A stretch of DNA of 64,000 nucleotides from Pinus tabuliformis. Taxonomy: Eukaryota; Streptophyta; Pinopsida; Pinales; Pinaceae. Where the stretch lies: contig CM062814.1 in NCBI GenBank assembly GCA_031772625.1, positions 822,066,757 to 822,130,756 of the forward strand, in the 5' to 3' direction. The notes under the pieces were generated by a model. The model was not told the DNA's origin. It did no database searches and saw only the letters and a list, made by a program, of their open reading frames with translations. The position numbers and the translations under genes were made by a program. Shown here one piece after another: positions 44,597 through 55,025 of this stretch (position 1 is the stretch's first letter; each line of letters begins with the position of its first letter).

Positions 44597-47184
44597 TTTA
44601 GATTGTGCAAATTTTAAGGATTCAAAATGATTTGAAGAAAGTGATACCAGTGCCTTGTGGAGTCAACTATCATGCGAAGAAAATAAAGTTCAAGTAAAGG
44701 ATGGGAAACTACTGTTGAAAAGACGCGACTGTCTCATATGCAAATGCAAAATTAAAACTATGTGAAATGCAAGGACTTGGTTAATCTTAGTTACATAAGA
44801 GCCTAAAATTATTTCTAAAATATATCTTAAATGTTAATTAACTTAAGGCTCAAAAAAGAGGTGATCTAAATGTGAAAGCAGGTACTTATACCAGCACTGC
44901 AAAATGTAAAATCTGCACAAATAATTACTAAAATGCACAAGGGATTGAAATGTAAAATGTTGAAATAAAACACCTTTAAATTCAAAAATTCATTTGTATG
45001 AAATACTCAATCAAGATCATTAGATGCATAAGTAAAACTAGATTAGTCCTATTTGCATAAGCATGTAAAAAAACAAATGAACTTTAGAAATTAAACTAAA
45101 TGTTTTAAACTCAAATCACATTAATGAAATATCAATCTAGTAATCTGCTCTTACATCAAATGTTAAAACCAGCAATATATTCTAAAACAGCAGTGCTATA
45201 ACCATGCAATATTCATAAATTTCTATGTATAACAGCAGAAAATTTTAAATGACAAACTGATAACTACAATTCAGAAAATTTCTGAGTTTAATTATTTATG
45301 ATCTATCGATGTATTTTATCTAAAAACTCATAAATAAACTAATGACAGCAGTAAAACAATTTTCAGAAATTTGTTGGCAAAAGTTACTAAAGCTAACCTC
45401 TATTTCTGCAATTATACAGCAGTACAAATGTAAATTAAATATGTTGTTAAACTCCAGTTAATTGCAAATCTATGCCAGTATTAATCTTGCTTTCAAAATG
45501 AAATGAGGAAAGGTTAGACAGTGTGCACCAGTGATCCCTTAGGGGCTTGAAGGCATCTGAAGATATGCTACCCAAATCACTGAAAATCCACAACTCAGAA
45601 ATTTTTTTGTGAAAAAATTTGTTAAAATTTTTATGTGAAAAAAATTTGTTAAATATTTTTTTGGGAAATTTTTAGGAAAAATTAGTGAGAGAATTTTGGT
45701 GAAAGAGAGGAGGCCATAAGGATGAAAGGGAGGCCAAGAAAGAGGCTGGAGATGGCCAGCGCAAGGCCTCAAGGCCGTAAAAAATGCCCACAATTTTCTT
45801 GAATTTTATCTTCAACCTGCAAACAAAATGGAGATGCCCTCCGGGGCTAAGATCTCTCTCCGAAATCCACAAAAATCACCTGCAATTTTCGAATCTGTTC
45901 CTGTACAAATAAAGGATAGAAAAAACCCAACGCATGTATATACAAAACTATGAAATACCCAAAACCCCAATGAATTAAAAAATTTGATATTTGCAAATCT
46001 ACAATAATATTCTATAGATCTAACAGATCTGCAGATCAAAGCCCTCTATTAACCAGATTTAAACAAATTTTTGCACGATATTTAGAAATAAATTTGAAAT
46101 TTTAAAGAGGCAAAAGCCCAAGAAAAACCCTGCAAGTAAAATATTCTATAAAATGACTTCAGAAATTAAAAAGATAATGGGCTCTTTTAGATTCTGTAAA
46201 CTAAGACTCAGTTGGTCTAGCTGAAGACTTCCCTAAACGCCCAAATTCTAAAATGATAACTTTTGCACACTTAAATCAGCTTGTTAGATTAATAGAGATT
46301 TAAAAAATGATCATAAAATTATCAAGAAATAGAGATACCTGCTACTTATATTAAATTAAAATGATATTCTAAAAGACCCAGAAATCTGTGCAAGATACTT
46401 GTACACCGATCAATCATCAAAGGCTATTAACTAAAAAATGCAAATAAAAGTAGCAAAGTATTGAGAACAATATTATCACATAACTCTGAAAGAGAAACAT
46501 CGCGATCTGAAACCCCAAAGTCTGTGTTTTATTAACCAGGAAAAGTTACAAGAGCTTTCTTAGAGCAAGTACATGATTCAGAAATTGGATGCAAATAATG
46601 GAGAGAGGCCTCTCATTTATTGGAAAATTATCCAACAGCTAGTTGGCTTGATCCCCGTCAAAGCAATCTCAACCGTTGATGAAGATCAAATGATCTTTTA
46701 ATCATCAATGTTGAAATAAAGTTACTTTTTAAGGAAATTCAAATTTCACTTTTAATTTTCTTTTAATTAACTCTAAAATAATTATTTTGATTTAATTGCC
46801 GCAAAAAGTTGACTTTGACTTAACTACTATGGCCCAAAAGTTCAAAATATCTTGAATTTTTCAATATTCCCTTGGTCGGGGACCTCCAAAAATTAAAAAC
46901 TTTAAAACCCACGAATTTTAAATGTTGGAGAATTTAATTTTTCCTAAGACCTAAATTAATTAAATTTTTGGCTTTAGCATTTTAATTTATTTTAGCCAGA
47001 AATTTTAATTAATTGACTCATGAGAGGATTATTAATTTTTCCAACCCTCTAATATTTAGCCATGGTGTCTAACTATGAGGGACCATGCACTAAATATTTT
47101 TTATATGAAATATTACATTTCTAACCCATGAAGGGGGAACACCCGTTCGTTATAGACCCTCAATAATTACCCATTTCTGCAACA
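44597..47184 (-). repeat. Left LTR of K (partial, right limit tentative)
   Basis: 44597-44950 aligns with 51745-52096. The proposed right end CTGCAACA at 47184 mirrors the LTR start TGTTGTTGCA at 51551. No clear purine tract supports that end. AT-rich with no gene; the frames at 45539-46039 look accidental. Confidence 0.45.
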
Positions 47185-49640
47185 CAAAATATAATTTAGT
47201 AGACTAAGTGACTTGTAATAAAATAATCTAACCAAATAGTTAGAATTATTCTCAAATCACTTTTACAGAGACTCGATAAATAACACTAGGACTCATTTAA
47301 AATCCCAATGACAAAATCCACCCTAGCTTTGGTGTAAGGCTGGAGGGAAAAACTCTATCGATCATCTGTGTTTAGAAACACACATGAATCGGTGAGACTA
47401 AAAACCTCATAGGATAGAAATCATAATCAGAAAAATAAATTTACCTAGGTTGTTACATACATTTGTCTTACCAGGATCATTTACATTACAAAATGCAGAA
47501 TGTGTTTACAAAACTCCAGTGTACATATAGCTGATAATGATGAATCTGTGGATCATCTGAGTGCTCGGACACAGTGGAAATCCATGCGCGAAAAGATGTA
47601 TAGCTATGGGGTAGTTGACATGGAGTGGTCAACATCTGGCTCTACTTGGGGACATCTTTCTTCATCGAAAGAATGTGAGAATCCAGAATCTGCATCCAAA
47701 GAAAACACAGAATGACATAAGTAGCGTCCATCCAAATATAATCCAAAAATCATCATATAACATTATATAAAATAGAAGCTCTGTAACAATTCTACAAACA
47801 TGAAACGTAAACTTAGTCTAAAAACATAAATAAAATGCTAAAATGACAAGGTGTAGAGTTAGAAATACAATACAAAGGATGCCCCATGGCATCAGATGTG
47901 TTCAATATAATGCATACTGAGCATTTTCCTGCTTTCTGGCAAATTTGTTGGTTGTTTTTCAGATGTGCCATGCCCGATCCTGCATATCGTAGGACTATGT
48001 CTTATCCGAAAATCGAGTTTCTCTCGGCCATCAGATGCATCAAATCGCTTCCTTCTGCTTTTCTGCTTTTTTCTCTTCTTCTGGGTGGGCTGTGATGTCA
48101 ACAATGAGACCATTATAGATTTCTTGTCCTAATCTTGAAGATGTTTGGACGAAAGATCTGAAGAATCTGAAGTATGCCCAATCTTATTCTGAATATACTC
48201 TGTTAATGGTGATACATAAGCTCGGTCTTCCTTAACCAAAGTTGACTTGTCCTTAATGGGAAAAGTAACCTCCTTGCGATGAGATGGGAAATGATTCGGT
48301 GGACCGGGAGATCTGTGAGTCGTGACAAACCCTTTGTGCTTTGGTCTAACCTGAAATCTTGGAACTTGTGCGTTTTTCATCATTTGCAACTTATCCTGAA
48401 GAGTGGTATTTTCAATTTTGATGGCATCAATCTAGTTAGAGTGTTCAACCTTCATAGCATTGATTTCCTTGGCATGGCCTTCCTCCACGGTCGATAATTT
48501 ATTCTGAAAACATATATGACAAGCGTCCATATCTTTCATTAATTACACTTGCTTTTCCTCCATGGCTAACAATCTGTTTTGAAGAGAAATCTGACCAGCT
48601 TCCATGTCCTTCACCATTATGTTATGATTTACTTGTATAGTACTCATTTCTTTCTCATGATGATTTTGCATGTCATTCCTCATAGCCTCCATCTTCTGAG
48701 CACACTTTTCTACTACAGTGGCTATGTGATCAGAGTAATTAATTAGAATTATTCTCAAATCACTTTTACAGAGACTCGATAATAATCTAACCAAATAGTT
48801 AGAATTATTCTCAAATCACTTTTAGTAAGACTCGATAAATAACACTAGGACTCATTTAAAATCCCGACGACAAAATCCACCCTAACTTTGGGATGAGGCT
48901 AGAGGGAAAAACTCTATCGATCATCCGTGTTTAGAAACACACATGAATCGGTGAGACTAAAAACCTCCTAAGATAGAAATCATCATCAGAAAAATATTTT
49001 TACCTAGGTTGTTACATACATTTGCCTTACTAGGATCATTTACATTACAAAATGCAAAATGTGTTTACAAAACTCCAGTGTACATATAGCTGATAATGAT
49101 GAATCTGTGGATCATCTGAGTGCTCGGACACAATGGAAATCCATGAGCGAAAAGATGTATAGCTATGGGGTAGTTGACATGGAGTGGTCAACATCTGGCT
49201 CTACTTGGGGACATGTTGCTTCATCGAAGAAATGTGAGAATTCGGAATCTGCACCCAAAGAAAACACAGAATGACACAAGTAGCATCCATCCAAATATAA
49301 TCAAAAAATCAGCATATAACATTATATAAAATAGAAGCTATGTAACAATTCTACAAACATGAAATGTAAACTTAGTCTAAGAACATAAATAAAATGCTAA
49401 CATGACAAGGTGTAGAGTTAGTAATGCAATACAAAGGATGCCCCATGGCATCAGATGTGTTCAATATAGCGCATACTGAGCATTTGCCTGCTTTCTGGCA
49501 AATTTGTTGGTTGCTTTTCGGATGTGCCATGCCCGATCCTGCATATCGTAGGACTATGTCTTATTCGAAAATCGAGTTGCTCTCGGCCATCAGATGCATC
49601 AAATCGCTTCCTTCTGCTTTTTTCTCTTCTTTTGGATGGG
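47185..49640 (-). other. 3' interior of K with a duplicated block
   Basis: Holds most of a direct duplication (see the separate entry). Minus-strand frames at 48129-48389 and 48543-48794 match parts of the K gag/coiled-coil region further right. Frames on the plus strand (47500-47715 and 49059-49274) are duplicate copies of antisense sequence and carry no known motif. Confidence 0.5.
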
Positions 49641-50298
49641 CTATGATGTCGACAATGAGACCATTATAGATTTCCTGTCCTGATCTTGAAGATGTTTGGA
49701 CGAAAGATCTGAAGAATCTGAAGTATGTCCAATCTTATTCTGAATATACTTTGTTAATGGTGATACATAAGCTCGGTCTTCCTTAACCAAAGTTGACTTG
49801 TCCTTAATGGGAAAAGTAACCTCCTTGCGATGAGATGGGAAATGATTCGGTGCACCGAGATATCTGTGGGTCGTGGCAAACCCTTTGTGCTTTGGTCTAC
49901 CCTGAAATCTTCGAACTTGTGCGTTTTTCATCATTTGCAGCTTATCTTGAAGAGTGGTATTTTCGATTTTGATGGCATCAATTTGGTTAGAGTGTTCAAC
50001 CTTCATAGCATTGATTTCCTTGGCATGGCCTTCCTCCATGGTCAATAATTTATTCTGAAAACATATCTGACAAGCTTCCATGTCTTTCATCAATTGCACT
50101 TGCTTTTCCTCCATGGCTAACAATCTGTTTTGAAGAGAAATCTAACCAGCTTTCATGTCCTTCATCATTATGTTATGATTTACTTGTATAGTACTCATTT
50201 CTTTCTCATGATGATTCTGCATGTCATTCTTCATAGCCTGCATCTTCTGAGCACACTTTTCTACTACGGTGGCTATGTGATCAGAGTGATTAATTTTC
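47222..50298. repeat. Direct duplication of about 1.55 kb inside K
   Basis: 47222-48780 and 48781-50298 are near-identical, offset 1559 bases at the left end. Both start AATAATCTAACCAAATAG. The left 36 bases of the unit occur a third time at the junction (about 48745-48780), which fits unequal exchange or a slipped copy. Confidence 0.8.
49641..50123 (-). pseudogene. Coiled-coil part of K gag region
   Basis: Minus-strand 160-residue frame with MEEGHAKEINAMKVEHSNQI and DAIKIENTTLQDKLQMMKN, a strong heptad pattern, then a basic region. It lies directly downstream of the gag frame on the same strand, and a second copy of most of it lies in the duplicated block to the left. No enzyme motif. Confidence 0.5.
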
Positions 50299-51011
50299 AT
50301 GATTTCTATCTCCTTATCACATTTTTCTATTTTGGTGTACAAAGTTCTCATATCCTTGGTGTAATCAGCTATAAATTTTTCTTGATTAAGCTCCATGTTT
50401 TTTACTAGCTGTTTTAGTTCTTTAATAAAATGCTTATCATTTTCCCTTTCATTGTCGACACTGATTTGACAACTAGTTTCTGCTTTTCCATTATCATGGA
50501 TTTGTCTTGCAACGGTACAATTGGATTCATCATGAGAACATTCACAATGCCTGCAATATGGCATATTTTGATATGGAGAATTGTTTTGAAATATTTTGTT
50601 GATAGTTGGGTTCTTTATAAGATCACTTTCATCCTTTTGCATAGTACTAGGGGCACAAGGCAAGCCACCTTGATTTCCATATCTATCTTTAAAAGCATTG
50701 ATGATGTATTTTAAAGAAGCGAAAGAATCCTCAGGACAATTACGAAACCAATCCAAAGCATCACCTTCTAAAGAAAAGACAAATAGACGCATCTTGACAT
50801 CTTCATGATTATATTGTGAAGGAAGACAATATCTAGTTATTATATGAGTAACCCTAGAGAGATGCTTTCTAGCAGTGGTTGAATCACCACCCGAGAACAA
50901 AGGCAATTTATGAATGGCCTCTTCCGGCATATCATGAAGAAAGTTAGTAAAATGACACGGGGCAAACAAGTCATCCATGATGACTTGCTTAAAGGGATAA
51001 GGAGGGACCAA
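50142..51011 (-). CDS. Gag-like protein of element K
   Basis: A 289-residue minus-strand frame. The N-terminal part follows the gypsy gag pattern (LPLFSGGDSTTARKHLSRV, VKMRLFVFSLEGDALDWFRN and FASLKYIINAFKDRYGNQGG). A Cys/His cluster (CRHCECSHDESNC, about residues 153-165) stands where a knuckle is expected. The last 100 residues are a long coiled coil. The design is close to the gag-only element G but with a coiled-coil extension. It lies 0.5 kb downstream of the PBS. Part of a broken fossil. Confidence 0.68.
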   Translation of the reverse strand: MVPPYPFKQVIMDDLFAPCHFTNFLHDMPEEAIHKLPLFSGGDSTTARKHLSRVTHIITRYCLPSQYNHEDVKMRLFVFSLEGDALDWFRNCPEDSFASLKYIINAFKDRYGNQGGLPCAPSTMQKDESDLIKNPTINKIFQNNSPYQNMPYCRHCECSHDESNCTVARQIHDNGKAETSCQISVDNERENDKHFIKELKQLVKNMELNQEKFIADYTKDMRTLYTKIEKCDKEIEIMKINHSDHIATVVEKCAQKMQAMKNDMQNHHEKEMSTIQVNHNIMMKDMKAG

Positions 51012-51550
51012 ATGGATGCTAGAGAGAGACCCCTGCTCAAGAAAATCAAGAGATCCCCAAGAAGTGAGCTTCTAGCAGAAATTCTTGTAAGAAATGAAAG
51101 AAGTGGAGTCGCCACTTGAACATGAATCTAGCTCTAAGATCCAAAAGGAAAAAACCAAAAGGTCAGTCAGGGAGAAGCAAATGGATATAAGGGAAGTTTT
51201 CTTGTATGAGAAATAATGGATGAATAAGTGGAGTCGCCACCCAAACAGGAAACCAACCGAAATGTCCAGGTGCTAAAAGTGCAGATGAAAGATAAGGTGA
51301 TGAAAAGATGAAGAAATATAATGGCGCCAGAAAATGTGGCGTTGATGGAATAAGAAATGATTAAAAGACTGAAAATATGAAGATGAATGTCGTAAAGCCA
51401 AGGTCTAATAAATTGATCCCCGGCAACGACGCCAAAAAATTTTGTGCCACTTGACGAGCTAATGAATGGTAGAAGAGATAAGAAAATTAGAAAAAATTAC
51501 GTGAGGTCCAAGGACAGAAAATCTTTATCCCCGGCAACGGCGCCAAAAAT
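51012..51550 (-). other. Leader of K with two PBS-like sites
   Basis: The PBS next to the LTR is at 51529-51546. A second very similar sequence (GATCCCCGGCAACGACGCC) lies at 51415-51433. GGAGTCGCCAC boxes at about 51105 and 51230 recur in element G (near 26126). Confidence 0.6.
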
Positions 51551-52096
51551 TGTTGTTGCACAAAATGTCTAAGCACCGCGACAACGGCTCAGATTGGGGG
51601 TTGTCACACTGATCCCCAATCACTCTGTTTGAGTTGTCTCCCAATAGCAGACTAAGGGGGGTAGAACATATGGAAATGGAAAAAATGAAAGATTAGTTGG
51701 GAACCAACCAACCTAGGAGACACAACTAAGCAACCAATACTTGTTTTAGATTGCGCAAGATTTTAAAGATTCAAAATGATTTGAAGAAAGTGATACCAGT
51801 GCTTTGTGGAGTCAACTATCTTGCGAAGAAAATAAAGTTCAAGTAATGGATGGGAAACTACTGCTGAAAAGACTCGACTGTCTCATATGCAAATGCTCAT
51901 ATGCAAATGCAAAATTAAAACTATGTGAAATGCAAGGACTTGGTTAATTTTAGTTAAATGAGAGCCTAAAATTATTTCTGAAATATATCTTAAATGTTAC
52001 TTAACTTAAGGCTCGAAAAAGTGGTGATCTAAATGTGAAAGTAGGTACTTATACCAACACTGCAAAATGTAAAATCTGCACAAATAATTATTGAAA
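51551..52096 (-). repeat. Right LTR of K (partial)
   Basis: Starts TGTTGTTGCA next to the PBS and runs to the junction with J at 52096. 51743-52096 matches 44597-44950. Confidence 0.65.
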
Positions 52097-53700
52097 TGCG
52101 ACGTACACGCTCTCAGTTTGAAAGAGCCTCTTCTTTACTAGCTCAAGCTCCAGTAAATCATGATCCTGACACTTTTGCAGAAGCTTCAGGCCATCCACAT
52201 TGGGAAGCAGCTATGAATGAAGAATATCATTCATTGCTGACAAATGATACATGGGATCTTGTTCCTCTACCAAAGGGACGCAAACTTGTTAGATGTAAAT
52301 GGGTTTACAGAACCAAGTATGGACCAAATGGGAAAGTTGATAAACATAAAGCTTGTCTCGTTGCTAAGGGCTTTTCACAGGTTGAAGGCATTGACTACAC
52401 TGAAACCTTCTCCCCTGTTGCCAAAATGAACTCTATCCACCTTGTTCTTTCCCTTGCTGCCTCTTTAAAATGGGAAGTCCATCAGATGGATGTTAAATCT
52501 GCCTTCTTGCATGGGGACTTGCAGGAAGAAATCTATATGGAACAACCCATTGGCTTCATACAAACAGACTCCAGCCTTGTTTGTCGACTTAAGAAATCCC
52601 TTTATGGCCTCAAGCAAGCTCCTCGGGCTTGGTATGCCAAAATGGATAGCTTTCTTTTAGAATCTGGCTTTTCTAGGTGTCATTCTGACAATACTGTCTA
52701 CACCAAGAAAGTGGGCAACTCTCTTATCATCCTTGTTCTTTATGTTGATGATCTTATTCTTACTGGTAGTGATCCCAACCTTATAAACCATGTGAAAACC
52801 AGCCTTAAAAAGAAATTTGAAATGACAGACTTAGGACACTTACACTATTTTCTCGGTCTTCAAGTCTTGCAATCCACGGAGGGTATTTTCCTTTCCCAGT
52901 CCAAGTATGCTTGTGATATTCTTCGTCATTTTCACATGGAAGACTGTAAGCCAGCCCCTTCTCCCTTTCAGTCTGGAGTCAAACTTTCAGTCTCTTGTAC
53001 TTCTCCTGAAGTTGATGCTACCTTATACCGTCAACTTGTAGGAAAACTCTTGTATTTAACCCATACTCGTCCTGATCTTTCCTTTGTTGTTGGCCTTGTT
53101 ACTCGTTTTATGCAAAACCCCCGTGAAAGTCATTGGAAAGCAGCTAAAAGAATACTTCGTTATGTTCGAGGTACAGTTCAGTTTGGGATTCATTACAGTG
53201 CCAAAGCAGCTCCTCTATTAGTTGGTTTCACTGATTCTGATTGGGCTGGTGACCCTGATGATCGGAAGTCTACTGCCGATTATGTCTTCACTCTTGGTTC
53301 AGGACCTATTACATGGGCTTGTAAGAAACAGGCTGCCATTTCTCTTTCGTCAGCAGAAGCAGAGTATCGTGGTGCCGTGGAAGCTAGTAAGGAAGCCTTG
53401 TGGCTTCGTCAGATCCTATCAGAGTTTGGCTTTGAGCAGCAGCATCCAACCACACTTTGGTGTGATAATCAAAGTGCCATTCAGCTATGCAAAGATCCAG
53501 TCCAACATCAACGCAGCAAACACATTGAACTACACATGCACTTCATCAGAAAGCTCATTCATGACCATGTTCTTGAAGTGCAATATTGTCCAACAGATGA
53601 TCAGGTTGCAGACATCTTCACAAAGGCTCTCACAGAGGCGAATTTCACTAAACTTCGATATATGCTTGGAGTTCAGGAAGTTGTCACTAAGGGGGGATAG
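52096..53700 (+). pseudogene. Second J copy: RT and RNase H portion
   Basis: 534 residues nearly identical to the C-terminal part of the first J polyprotein (WVYRTKYGPNGKVDKHKA, YVDDLILTG, ADIFTKAL), differing at roughly ten positions by eye. It begins at the junction with K, so it lacks the gag, protease and integrase portions. Partial fossil copy. Polypurine tract and LTR follow as in the first copy. Confidence 0.88.
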
Positions 53701-53781
53701 GCTCTAGTGCCTCCTTCCTTCTCCTATTGTGTCATATTTGTAAATCCTTCAATCCTATCCCAAGTTGTTCTTAAGGGGGGA

Positions 53782-54242
53782 TGTTAGGATATTCCGACAC
53801 ATAGGATATAGTTAAGTTCAACTTGGTCTAGTGTAGAGTTAGGTATAGAGTTAGGTAAAGTGTGTTTCTTTACCGTTGTACATTTTGTAACTTACAATCC
53901 GACGGTCACGATATGTAGTGATCCGACGGTTCATTCTCTCCTCAGTATTACCGACGCTTGATCCGTGGCTTGACACCCGATTGGTCCATGAGTTCTATTT
54001 AAAGCGCATGGAGGGTCTTTGTTCGGGTAATCCGTGCATGAGAGAAGCTTATGTAAATTTTCATTCTTTGATTAATAAATTGCCTGTAGTACCCACGTTG
54101 GGACAGGCCGTGGACTGTTTCCCTCCTTGCACTTTGAGGGTTTTAACCACGTCAAAAATACTGGTGTATTGATTTGAGATCTGGTTGTGAGCGGTGTCCT
54201 TTTGGTGTTCTTTCTGAGGAACTTACCCTGTAAATTCCTATA
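53782..54242 (+). repeat. 3' LTR of J (third LTR)
   Basis: 461 bp, TGTTAGGATATTCC to ATTCCTATA, followed by GATCT (54243-54247), which equals the left flank of the first LTR. Confidence 0.9.
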
Positions 54243-54297
54243 GATCTAGGGAGAGAATAGTGGACCTCCATTAATGAGGTAGCTTCTTGTGTTTTTG

Positions 54298-54305
54298 TAT
54301 AAATA
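54298..54305 (+). promoter_or_regulatory. TATA box of solo LTR I
   Basis: TATAAATA followed by GGAGAGCC. Confidence 0.5.
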
Positions 54306-54524
54306 GGAGAGCCTCCCCCTTTCAAGGGCATGTGTAAAGTTGGAGATACTCGGGTGTCCAAGTTAAGATTACTCATGAATTGAATTTAGATTTAGCACCA
54401 TGCTCATGAGTGATGTTCACCTCTTTCTGGTAATTCTCGCATTGGGAGCCTCTACACTTGCCATATCTCATGCTTTTAGATTGGCCACCTATAATGTGTG
54501 AGATTTATTGTTTTCAAGATTTAT

Positions 54525-54820
54525 TGCTTTCATATCTTTTCCTGTGTGAGAGGTTAAGAGTGATTGTTTTTATTTGCTTTCATATCTTTTCCTGTGTGAG
54601 AGGTTAAGAATGATTTTTTTTGCTTCCATTTCATTTCATGTGGTTTTTATTATTCATTTCATAGGATCCTGTTTTGATAATGCACATACAATCCCTTAGA
54701 GTAGATCTCATTTCATGCAATTTCATTTATGAAAGTGTGGTAGATTAAGATTTCAATTCTTTCAAGTGTGGTAGATTAAGATTTCAATTCCTGCAAATGT
54801 GGTAGATTAATATTTCAATT
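54525..54820 (+). repeat. Two small tandem repeats in solo LTR I
   Basis: A 42-base unit (TGCTTTCATATCTTTTCCTG...) occurs at 54525 and 54575. A GTGTGGTAGATTAAGATTTC unit of about 32 bases occurs three times at 54735-54820. Confidence 0.75.
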
Positions 54821-55025
54821 ATGCGCACTCTACTATAATTTCTTTTGAAATGATTGTTGAATTAGAATAGGTGAGTTTGGTTTGTCGTTATTTGGTTTCG
54901 TAGTTAGATTCATCTAAATTGGAAGTTAATTTCTAGCATATACAGTGCACGCACGCTTCGGAAGTTTTACGAAACCCCCAGGTTGACAATTAAATGATAG
55001 GTAATTAATTTTCCTCAACAGACAT

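Larger units (their letters stand above)
44597..52096 (-). mobile_element. Element K: gag-only LTR element piece within the second J copy
   Basis: The same LTR sequence appears at the left (from 44597) and at the right (51743-52096), in the same orientation. The PBS at 51529-51546 (minus strand TTGGCGCCGTTGCCGGGG) shows that K reads right to left. Next come a gag-like frame and coiled coils, and no pol. Both outer ends of K lie inside its LTR rather than at LTR termini, and no target duplication is seen, so this is a piece, not a simple integration. Partial and broken. Like G it is TR-GAG in design. Confidence 0.7.
38560..54242 (+). mobile_element. Element J: Ty1/copia element in tandem LTR-internal-LTR-internal-LTR form
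   Basis: Three LTR copies start at 38560, 44082 and 53782. The outer pair is bounded by identical GATCT (38555-38559 and 54243-54247), so the whole array occupies one insertion site. The first internal region is complete and carries a single long frame. The second copy is partial and contains a 7.5 kb piece of element K. The outer LTRs (461 bp each) differ at only about five positions by eye, so J is the youngest insertion measured here. Tandem forms can come from recombination between LTRs of sister copies or from joined cDNAs. Confidence 0.85.
38151..55020 (+). mobile_element. Element I: solo LTR (about 1.18 kb) interrupted by J
   Basis: It begins TGTAGAGCC and ends CCTCAACA, with GACAT on both sides (38146-38150 and 55021-55025). 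I's own sequence is 38151-38559 plus 54248-55020. It includes a TATAAATA (54298-54305) and no coding region, so it reads as a solo LTR. The rest of the span is element J with K. Two small tandem repeats lie in its right half. Confidence 0.8.

Noticed and set aside
47500-47715. 71-residue plus-strand frame conserved at 49059-49274
   Set aside because: The conservation comes from the recent duplication inside K. It is antisense to K and has no motif.
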